Of a stretch of DNA of 20,241 bases, positions 7,852-13,211 are shown in pieces. The position numbers and the translations under genes are program-made. How positions within the stretch are numbered: position 1 is the first letter of the stretch; each line of letters begins with the position of its first letter. The notes below the pieces were generated by a model that saw only the letters and a program-made list of their open reading frames with translations, ran no database searches and was not told the DNA's origin. The DNA is taken from positions 1 through 20,241 of the forward strand of contig CABSIA010000039.1 of the NCBI GenBank assembly GCA_902477645.1, read 5' to 3'. Origin of the DNA: an uncultured Prevotella sp. (GTDB taxonomy: Bacteria > Bacteroidota > Bacteroidia > Bacteroidales > Bacteroidaceae).

Positions 7852-8401
7852 ATCCTAATCTTTTTAGTTGTTCCATGATTTTCTGCCGAGCCACATAAAG
7901 ATTGCTTTTAATCTTATCGGATGGAATGCCGGTAATTGCCGTTATCTCCTCTACAGACTTGTTTTCAAGCATACGCAGGGTAAAAACCACCCTTTGTTTA
8001 GGGCTTAACCGTGAGGCGAGCACTCTGACTATCGACACCCAATCCTTGTTGCACAGCTGCTGTTCAGGATCTCTGCCCGACGCATACCTGAAAAATGCAG
8101 AGTCATCAAAAGTCGTAGCCACCAACGGTCTCTGCCGCTTCATCTTGTCAATACAGACGTGTGCGGCTACAGCATATAACCACGAGAAAAAATCTCCCTT
8201 CCGCTCATTGTACTGGCCGATATGGTGCCATATATGGATGAAAACATCCTGAACAGCATCCTCAGCATCCTGCTCGTCGGCAAGCATCTTCAAAGCCAAC
8301 GAGAACACCATATTCTGATGCTTCCTCACAAGCAGTCCGAAAGCTTTCATGTCGCCTTCTTTAATCTTGATGATTATGTCGTTGGCAATGTCTTCTTCCA
8401 T
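7841..8401 (-). CDS. ECF-type RNA polymerase sigma factor
   Basis: A 186-residue extracytoplasmic-function sigma factor of normal length. Region 2 spans about residues 15-92 and includes the core-binding motif DAEDAVQDVFIHIW (45-58) and the -10-binding segment up to KMKRQR. Region 4 spans about 125-180, with LSPKQRVVFTLRMLENKSVEEIT and the helix-turn-helix around IPSDKIKSNLYVARQKI. It heads an overlapping three-gene set with a one-span membrane protein and a membrane-anchored lipoprotein, the usual layout of a membrane-controlled sigma system. No clear housekeeping promoter is seen in the 80 nt upstream, so self-activation is possible. The gene begins just past the rpsJ terminator. Target genes are unknown. 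Confidence 0.94.
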   Translation of the reverse strand: MEEDIANDIIIKIKEGDMKAFGLLVRKHQNMVFSLALKMLADEQDAEDAVQDVFIHIWHHIGQYNERKGDFFSWLYAVAAHVCIDKMKRQRPLVATTFDDSAFFRYASGRDPEQQLCNKDWVSIVRVLASRLSPKQRVVFTLRMLENKSVEEITAITGIPSDKIKSNLYVARQKIMEQLKRLGYGH

Positions 8402-8483
8402 TTTTTTACTTAAACCCTATATCTATAATAACGCAAAAAAATAGAGAAAGTCGAAAATATCATGAACAAAAAAATATAAAACA

Positions 8484-8527
8484 AGAAAAAAGCAAGTACC
8501 CCATAACAAAATGCGGAACTTGCTTTA
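8484..8527 (-). terminator. Intrinsic terminator of the rpsL-rpsG-fusA-rpsJ operon
   Basis: On the minus strand AAAGCAAGT-CC pairs with GG-ACTTGCTTT around a loop of about 13 nt and is followed by a T-run (TTTTTTCTTGTTTT). It begins about 40 nt after the rpsJ stop, so the str operon ends here instead of reading into rplC. A smaller CCGG/CCGG hairpin lies between it and rpsJ (8542-8555). Confidence 0.88.
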
Positions 8528-8564
8528 TTAGTATTTTTGCACCGGCAAAGACCGGAAAGTGCTA

Positions 8565-8870
8565 TTACACCTTAATCTCAACCTCTACACCTGAAGGCAA
8601 CTCAAGTTTCATAAGAGCGTCAACAGTCTTTGAGGTAGAGCTATAGATGTCTATCAAGCGCTTGAAATCACAAATCTGGAACTGCTCACGAGATTTCTTG
8701 TTAACGAATGTAGAACGGTTAACGGTGATGATGCGCTTGTGTGTTGGCAATGGAATAGGACCACTGACGATAGCACCTGTAGCCTTTACGGCCTTAACAA
8801 TTTTCTCAGCTGACTTATCAACCAGCATGTGGTCGTAAGACTTCAGCTTAATTCTAATTTTCTGACTCAT
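8565..8870 (-). CDS. rpsJ: 30S ribosomal protein S10
   Basis: A 101-residue S10, a normal length, starting MSQKIRIKLKSYDH and containing the conserved GPIPLPTHKRIITVNRS and HKRIITVN-KKSREQF segments. S10 belongs to the 30S head and also acts as NusE in transcription antitermination. The start is ATG 8870; an in-frame ATG at 8951 would add 27 residues that S10 never carries and that come from a hairpin-forming spacer. It is the last gene of the str operon here, followed by a terminator. In the usual arrangement it is the first gene of the S10 operon, directly before rplC. Confidence 0.96.
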   Translation of the reverse strand: MSQKIRIKLKSYDHMLVDKSAEKIVKAVKATGAIVSGPIPLPTHKRIITVNRSTFVNKKSREQFQICDFKRLIDIYSSTSKTVDALMKLELPSGVEVEIKV

Positions 8871-8902
8871 TGTTACTTTTTGGGTTATTATGTTTATGAT
8901 TT

Positions 8903-8956
8903 GCGAGACGGGGAACGTCAGATAAGAGTCATTCGCTATCTGACGTCCCAAGTCGC
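8903..8956 (-). promoter_or_regulatory. Long hairpin in the fusA-rpsJ spacer
   Basis: A perfect 10-bp stem (ACGTCAGATA at 8915-8924 with TATCTGACGT at 8937-8946, 12-nt loop) is extended by GGG/CCC (8911-8913 with 8947-8949) and, past an internal loop, by GC-GAC/GTC-GC (8903-8909 with 8952-8956). On the transcript it starts 12 nt after the fusA stop and ends about 32 nt before rpsJ. No U-run follows, so it is not a standard terminator. It could be a processing site or a protein-binding element. Confidence 0.65.
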
Positions 8957-8968
8957 ATAAGATTTTTA

Positions 8969-11083
8969 TTATAGAAGCTCAGAGTGTCCCTTAACCTCAT
9001 CAAGCACAGTCTTGGCGATGCTTGTTGAGAGAGGCTCGTGGTGATCGTACTCCATAGAGCTTGTTGCGCGGCCAGAAGTAATGGTGCGGAGAGCTGTCAC
9101 ATAACCGAACATCTCTGACAGTGGAACCATGGCCTTTACGATGCGCGCACCGCTGCGTGCCTCGTCCATACCCTGAACCATACCACGGCGCTTGTTCAAG
9201 TCACCGATAACGTCACCCATGTTCTCTTCTGGAGTAACAACCTCCACCTTCATGATAGGCTCCATGAGAACAGGCTTTGCCTTCGGGCAGAGAACCTTGA
9301 ATGCCTGATGAGCAACAAGCTCGAATGACAACTGGTCAGAGTCAACTGGGTGGAAGCTACCATCGGTAAGAGTAACCTTCATACCTGTCATTGGGAAGCC
9401 GCCGAGAACACCGTTCTTGAGGCATTCCTTGAATCCCTTCTGTACAGACGGGATGAACTCCTTAGGCACGTTACCGCCCTTAACCTCGTTAACAAACTGC
9501 AAATCGTCCTCTGTGAAGTCCTCGTCCTTAGGACCGATTGTAACATCGATGCAAGCGAACTTACCACGGCCACCAGACTGCTTCTTATAGGTCTCACGGC
9601 TCTGGGCAACGCCCATGATAGCCTCTTTGTAGTTAACCTGTGGCTTACCCTGGTTACACTCTACCTTAAACTCGCGCTTCAGACGGTCGATAATGATGTC
9701 GAGGTGAAGCTCACCCATACCGGAGATAATGGTCTGTCCACTCTGCTCGTCGGTACGGACGGTGAATGTCGGGTCTTCCTCAGCAAGCTTTGCAAGACCG
9801 TTGTCGAGCTTGGCGATGTCGGCCTGGCTCTTTGGCTCAACGGCGATAGAGATAACGGTATCAGGGAATGTCATTGACTCGAGTACGATTGGATTTGCCT
9901 CGTCGCAGAGAGTATCACCAGTGCGGATATCCTTGAAACCTACGCCTGCGCCGATATCACCAGCGTCGATAGACTCCATAGGAATTTCCTTGTTAGAGTT
10001 CATCTGGAACAGACGGCTGATACGCTCCTTCTTGCCAGAGCGTGGGTTGTAAACGTACGAGCCGGCAACAACCTTTCCTGAGTAAACACGGAAGAATACG
10101 AGACGGCCCATGAACGGATCTGTGGCAATCTTGAATGCGAGAGCCGATGTCGGGGCTTCCTCTGAAGGCTTACGTGTCTCTTCCTCTTCGGTATCAGGAT
10201 TTGTTCCGACAACAGCCTCTGTGTCGAGAGGTGAAGGCAGGAATGCGCAAACATAGTCGAGAAGTGGCTGCACACCCTTGTTCTTGTAAGAAGAGCCGAG
10301 AACCATTGGAGTAATCTCCATGGCGATGGTACCCTTACGGAGAGCTGCCATAAGCTTATCCTCAGGTATTTCCTTACCCTCAAGATAAAGCTCCATAAGC
10401 TCGTCGTCGAAGCTTGCAGCAGTCTCAAGCATCTTGTCGCGCCACTCCTGAGCCTCGTCTGCGAGGTCAGCAGGAATTTCCTCAACATCGTATTCTGCGC
10501 CCATTGTCTCATCGTGCCACAGGATAGCCTTCATCTTGATGAGGTCAACAACACCCTTGAAGTTCTCCTCAGCACCGATAGGAATCTGCACGGGGCAAGG
10601 ATTTGCGCCGAGAATATCCTTCATCTGCTGTACTGTCTCGAAGAAGTCAGCACCAGAGCGGTCCATCTTGTTAACGTAGCCGATACGCGGAACGTTGTAC
10701 TTGTCGGCCTGACGCCATACAGTCTCAGACTGTGGCTGAACACCGTCGGCAGCAGAATATGTGGCAACAGCTCCATCGAGTACACGAAGCGAGCGCTCCA
10801 CCTCAGCTGTAAAGTCAACGTGTCCCGGAGTGTCAATCAAATTTATCTTGTAAGATTTTCCAGCGTAATTCCAGTTACAAGTAGTAGCAGCAGAGGTAAT
10901 AGTGATACCACGTTCCTGCTCCTGTGCCATCCAGTCCATGGTGGCAGCACCATCGTGCACCTCACCGATTTTGTGAGTCTTGCCTGTATAGAAAAGGATA
11001 CGCTCTGAAGTTGTTGTCTTACCGGCATCGATGTGAGCCATAATACCGATATTACGGGTCAAATGTAAATCGCGGTTTGCCAT
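8969..11083 (-). CDS. fusA: Translation elongation factor G
   Basis: A 704-residue EF-G, the GTPase that drives translocation of tRNA and mRNA on the ribosome. The GTP-binding motifs are intact: G1 AHIDAGKTT (16-24), switch motif GITITSAATT (59-68), G3 DTPGHVDF (84-91) and G4 NKMD (138-141), followed by domains II to V. It lies 24 nt after rpsG and about 98 nt before rpsJ. No tuf gene lies between fusA and rpsJ, unlike the E. coli str operon. The length and position in the r-protein operon indicate the housekeeping copy, not an EF-G2 paralog. Confidence 0.97.
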   Translation of the reverse strand: MANRDLHLTRNIGIMAHIDAGKTTTSERILFYTGKTHKIGEVHDGAATMDWMAQEQERGITITSAATTCNWNYAGKSYKINLIDTPGHVDFTAEVERSLRVLDGAVATYSAADGVQPQSETVWRQADKYNVPRIGYVNKMDRSGADFFETVQQMKDILGANPCPVQIPIGAEENFKGVVDLIKMKAILWHDETMGAEYDVEEIPADLADEAQEWRDKMLETAASFDDELMELYLEGKEIPEDKLMAALRKGTIAMEITPMVLGSSYKNKGVQPLLDYVCAFLPSPLDTEAVVGTNPDTEEEETRKPSEEAPTSALAFKIATDPFMGRLVFFRVYSGKVVAGSYVYNPRSGKKERISRLFQMNSNKEIPMESIDAGDIGAGVGFKDIRTGDTLCDEANPIVLESMTFPDTVISIAVEPKSQADIAKLDNGLAKLAEEDPTFTVRTDEQSGQTIISGMGELHLDIIIDRLKREFKVECNQGKPQVNYKEAIMGVAQSRETYKKQSGGRGKFACIDVTIGPKDEDFTEDDLQFVNEVKGGNVPKEFIPSVQKGFKECLKNGVLGGFPMTGMKVTLTDGSFHPVDSDQLSFELVAHQAFKVLCPKAKPVLMEPIMKVEVVTPEENMGDVIGDLNKRRGMVQGMDEARSGARIVKAMVPLSEMFGYVTALRTITSGRATSSMEYDHHEPLSTSIAKTVLDEVKGHSELL

Positions 11084-11107
11084 TTTCTTTTTACTTGATT
11101 AATGTTA

Positions 11108-11584
11108 TTAGAACCTGAAGTGAGCGAATGCGCGGTTAGCCTCAGCCATACGGTGCATATCCTCCTTACGCTTGAAGGCGCCACCCTGATTGTTGTAGGC
11201 ATCCATGATTTCAGCGGCGAGCTTGTCAGCCATTGACTTACCGCCACGCTTACGTGCGAAACCAATCAAGTTCTTCATTGAGATGCTCTCTTTGCGGTCG
11301 GGACGGATTTCTGTAGGCACCTGGAAAGTGGCGCCACCGATACGACGGCTCTTTACCTCTACCTGAGGAGTGATGTTGTCGAGAGCCTGCTTCCATATCT
11401 CAAGCGGACTTTTCTCTTCCTTGGCCATCTTTTCCTTTACGATGTCGAGAGAGTTGTAGAAAATTTTGTATGAGGTGTTCTTCTTGCCGTCATACATTAG
11501 ATGATTAACGAATTTTGAGACCTTCTGGTCGTTGAAGACTGGATCTGGAAGAACCACGCGCTTCTTTGGTTTTGCTTTTCTCAT
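11108..11584 (-). CDS. rpsG: 30S ribosomal protein S7
   Basis: A 158-residue S7, the primary binder of the 3' major domain of 16S rRNA in the 30S head. It starts MRKAKPKKRVVLPDPVF, contains the conserved VSKFVNHLMYDGKK and SRRIGGATFQVPTEIRPDR segments, and ends within the mRNA-exit helix region. In E. coli S7 represses its own operon by binding the rpsL-rpsG spacer. Here that spacer is long (268 nt) and can fold, so similar control is possible. The gene is co-transcribed with fusA 24 nt downstream. Confidence 0.97.
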   Translation of the reverse strand: MRKAKPKKRVVLPDPVFNDQKVSKFVNHLMYDGKKNTSYKIFYNSLDIVKEKMAKEEKSPLEIWKQALDNITPQVEVKSRRIGGATFQVPTEIRPDRKESISMKNLIGFARKRGGKSMADKLAAEIMDAYNNQGGAFKRKEDMHRMAEANRAFAHFRF

Positions 11585-11852
11585 TTTTATTATTAAAATT
11601 TATTCTGCCTGGGGCTGCAATTATGTTCTTCAACGTCCACTCCTGGACATTTACTCAACCTGTCATTAACAATTCTCCAGCAAAACGGTTTAAAAAAAAC
11701 TAAATTCTTAGTTATAAGCAGCGGCAAGCTTCTGTGTTTTCGGGTCTTTTTCTCTCCCCGAGCCGGATTCCGAAGTTTTGTGTCAGCCACAAGCTTACCA
11801 ATCCTAACACCCAGAAACTTACCCTGCCGATTATCAGGCTATTGAGCGTTGA
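11585..11852 (-). promoter_or_regulatory. Long structured spacer between rpsL and rpsG
   Basis: A 268-nt gap with no credible gene. On the minus-strand RNA, GGUAAGCUU (11799-11791) can pair with AAGCUUGCC (11731-11723) and, past a 2-nt bulge, GUG with CAC. This closes a loop that holds two smaller stems (CGG/CCG near 11763-11771; CGGG/CCCG at 11757-11760 with 11741-11744). The closing helix has a G-U pair in RNA on this strand that would be a C-A mismatch on the other, which favours a minus-strand RNA. A 5-bp hairpin GUCCA/UGGAC with GGAG loop (11635-11648) follows about 50 nt before rpsG. Confidence 0.5.
11692..11713 (-). terminator. Weak terminator-like element inside the rpsL-rpsG spacer
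   Basis: On the minus strand AACTAA and TTAGTT (11713-11708 with 11703-11698) form a 6-bp AT-rich stem with a 4-nt loop. The second arm runs straight into a T-run of eight. It would be a poor terminator on its own, but its position just after the folded element suggests a possible attenuator. Confidence 0.35.
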
Positions 11853-12233
11853 TTATTTCTTAGCCTTTGGACGTTTAGCACCGTATTTAGAGCGGCGCTG
11901 TGTACGGCTTGAGACACCTGCGGTATCAAGGGTACCACGGACGATGTGATAGCGCACACCAGGAAGGTCCTTTACACGACCGCCACGAACGAGCACGATA
12001 GAGTGCTCCTGCAAGTTGTGTCCCTCTCCCGGGATGTAGGAGTTCACTTCCTTCTGGTTTGTCAAACGAACACGGGCAACCTTACGCATTGCCGAATTAG
12101 GCTTCTTAGGTGTGGTTGTGTACACACGGACGCATACACCACGGCGCTGAGGACATGAGTCCAAAGCTGGAGACTTGCTCTTGTCTACCAACACCTTTCT
12201 GCCTTTTCTTACTAACTGTGAAATAGTAGGCAT
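11853..12233 (-). CDS. rpsL: 30S ribosomal protein S12
   Basis: A 126-residue S12 starting MPTISQLVRKGRK, ending in a basic tail, and containing the decoding-centre loops TTPKKPNSAMRK and RGGRVKDLPGVRYH. The lysines at the two classical streptomycin-resistance positions (E. coli Lys43 and Lys88 equivalents) are present, so the allele looks wild type. It is the first gene of the rpsL-rpsG-fusA-rpsJ operon, with its own promoter about 80 nt upstream. Confidence 0.97.
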   Translation of the reverse strand: MPTISQLVRKGRKVLVDKSKSPALDSCPQRRGVCVRVYTTTPKKPNSAMRKVARVRLTNQKEVNSYIPGEGHNLQEHSIVLVRGGRVKDLPGVRYHIVRGTLDTAGVSSRTQRRSKYGAKRPKAKK

Positions 12234-12284
12234 AATTAATAATTTTTGTTTATATATTTATTTTGTTTGTTATCAACGCATTAA

Positions 12285-12304
12285 GACACCAAGTGCATAG
12301 TGTC
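12285..12304 (-). promoter_or_regulatory. Small hairpin at the 5' end of the rpsL leader
   Basis: GACAC (12285-12289) and GTGTC (12300-12304) form a 5-bp stem with a 10-nt loop. It would start within about 5 nt of the predicted transcript start, so it could protect the 5' end. It is short and may be chance. Confidence 0.35.
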
Positions 12305-12315
12305 GTTTCGGGCTG

Positions 12316-12348
12316 CAAAGGTACAAATTTTCTACGTAACAACCTAAA
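12316..12348 (-). promoter_or_regulatory. Promoter of the rpsL operon
   Basis: A -7 element TACCTTTG (12323-12316, minus strand) is followed by CAGCCCGAAA. The -33 is weak: TTTAGG at 12348-12343 or GTTG at 12343-12340. Transcription from near 12310 gives a leader of about 75 nt before the rpsL ATG. Confidence 0.7.
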
Positions 12349-12449
12349 TATATAGGCAAAAAAGGAACGACAAGCATGATATTTTAAGATAAAATAACAA
12401 ATGATAGTATATTTTAGACACACCTAAAACACACTACCATTGTAACAGA

Positions 12450-12491
12450 AACACTTGACAAGCGCAAATAAAGGCCGTATCAAGTGTTTTT
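12450..12491 (-). terminator. Terminator after the DUF3467 gene
   Basis: AACACTTGA (12450-12458) and TCAAGTGTT (12480-12488) form a perfect 9-bp stem with a 21-nt loop, starting 14 nt after the DUF3467 stop. T-runs occur on both strands (stronger on plus), so it could work in both directions, but only minus-strand genes flank it. It separates DUF3467 from rpsL transcription. Confidence 0.7.
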
Positions 12492-12501
12492 CATGCGAGT
12501 T

Positions 12502-12834
12502 TTATGCCTCTCCGCTGCCGAAAGGAGCAATGGTGCGTCCTGTTGCATCCGGCTGTGGCATCTGAGGTATCTGGATAGGCCCAAACTCCTTCTCGTACTT
12601 AAGAACATTTTCCTGCAACGCTGCGAGAAGTCGCTTTGCATGCTCAGGAGCAAGAATCACACGTGAGCAAACCTCCGGTTTCGGCATTCCAGGAAGAATG
12701 CGTGCGAAATCGAGAATGAAGTCGCTATGTGAGTGTGAGATGAGTGCGAGGTTTGAATAAACTCCAGATGCAATCTCCGGCTTCAGCTCAAGCTGGAACT
12801 GCTGCCCCGCCTGCTGGTTTCTGTTGTCTGCCAT
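12502..12834 (-). CDS. DUF3467 domain protein
   Basis: A 110-residue soluble protein with no signal peptide or membrane span, matching the DUF3467 pattern (LELKPEIASGVYSNLALISHSHSDFILDFARILPGMPKPEVCSRVILAPEHAKRLL as key block, residues about 16-70). The function is unknown. In Bacteroides, as I recall, this gene sits between rpoC and rpsL, which fits the position just upstream of rpsL here. It has its own promoter and terminator, so it is expressed as a single gene. The usual upstream rpoC is not within the window; a secreted peptidase gene is there instead. The C-terminal tail is proline- and glycine-rich. Confidence 0.88.
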   Translation of the reverse strand: MADNRNQQAGQQFQLELKPEIASGVYSNLALISHSHSDFILDFARILPGMPKPEVCSRVILAPEHAKRLLAALQENVLKYEKEFGPIQIPQMPQPDATGRTIAPFGSGEA

Positions 12835-12915
12835 GTTTCAATAATTGTTTTAAGGTTGTTATATATAAATATGTATAAATTGAATTCATATCGTCATGTT
12901 GACGCAGATGTAATG

Positions 12916-12947
12916 CAAAGATAAAAAATATTTTTCTGACATGCAAA
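12916..12947 (-). promoter_or_regulatory. Promoter of the DUF3467 gene
   Basis: On the minus strand a -33 TTTG (12947-12944) and a -7 TATCTTTG (12923-12916) are separated by 20 bp, a good Bacteroidetes match. The start would be near 12910, about 75 nt before the ATG. Confidence 0.8.
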
Positions 12948-12998
12948 TTTTGCCCTTCTTTTTTAGGCATATTGAGCAACACGGCGCCAAAGTCCAAC

Positions 12999-13054
12999 GA
13001 AGCCTGCTTCAGATGCCAACGAAGCAGGGTTCGTTGGCATCTGAAGCAGGCTTC
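12999..13054. repeat. Perfect 25-bp inverted repeat with 6-nt loop
   Basis: The arms 12999-13023 and 13030-13054 are exact reverse complements over 25 bp around the loop GCAGGG. Each arm also contains a smaller palindrome (GAAGCctGCTTC / GAAGCaggCTTC), and the word CCAACGAAGC occurs twice (12994-13003, 13018-13027), so alternative folds are possible. It lies between the peptidase terminator and the DUF3467 promoter and has no U-run on the minus strand. A chromosomal repeat, a protein-binding site or a barrier to read-through are all possible. Confidence 0.9.
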
Positions 13055-13089
13055 ATTTTCTCGTTATAAAATTACGCTTCCTGAAAAAA

Positions 13090-13132
13090 ATACAAAAAAG
13101 GAGGAGCATAAGATTTTTGCCTTACTCCTCCT
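13090..13132 (-). terminator. Intrinsic terminator of the LRR/peptidase operon
   Basis: On the minus strand AGGAGGAG (13132-13125) plus TAAG pairs with CTTA plus CTCCTCCT (13106-13099), with a 2-nt bulge and an 8-nt loop, followed at once by TTTTTTG and a second T-run. It lies 80 nt after the peptidase stop. Confidence 0.92.
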
Positions 13133-13211
13133 CTATTAAAAACTCCCGGCTATTGATTACTGCAAAGCATTCATTACAAAACGCCGATACAGGCAATACG
13201 CTGGTATTGCT

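Noticed and set aside
8871..8951. Upstream in-frame ATG that would extend S10 by 27 residues
   Set aside because: S10 is about 101 residues and starts MSQKIRIK; the extra segment is translated from the hairpin spacer and matches nothing in the family.
11593..11790. 65-codon minus-strand ORF between rpsL and rpsG
   Set aside because: Low-complexity basic translation without family resemblance; the stretch is better explained as a structured RNA spacer.
11853..12233. Possible streptomycin-resistance allele of rpsL
   Set aside because: Both lysines at the classical positions (TTPKKPNS and GGRVKDLPG) are present, so it looks wild type.
12788..12997. 69-codon minus-strand ORF overlapping the DUF3467 start
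   Set aside because: It covers the promoter of DUF3467 and overlaps that gene in another frame; no recognisable protein.
12999..13054. Terminator for the peptidase operon
   Set aside because: No U-run follows on the minus strand, and a complete terminator already exists upstream at 13090-13132.
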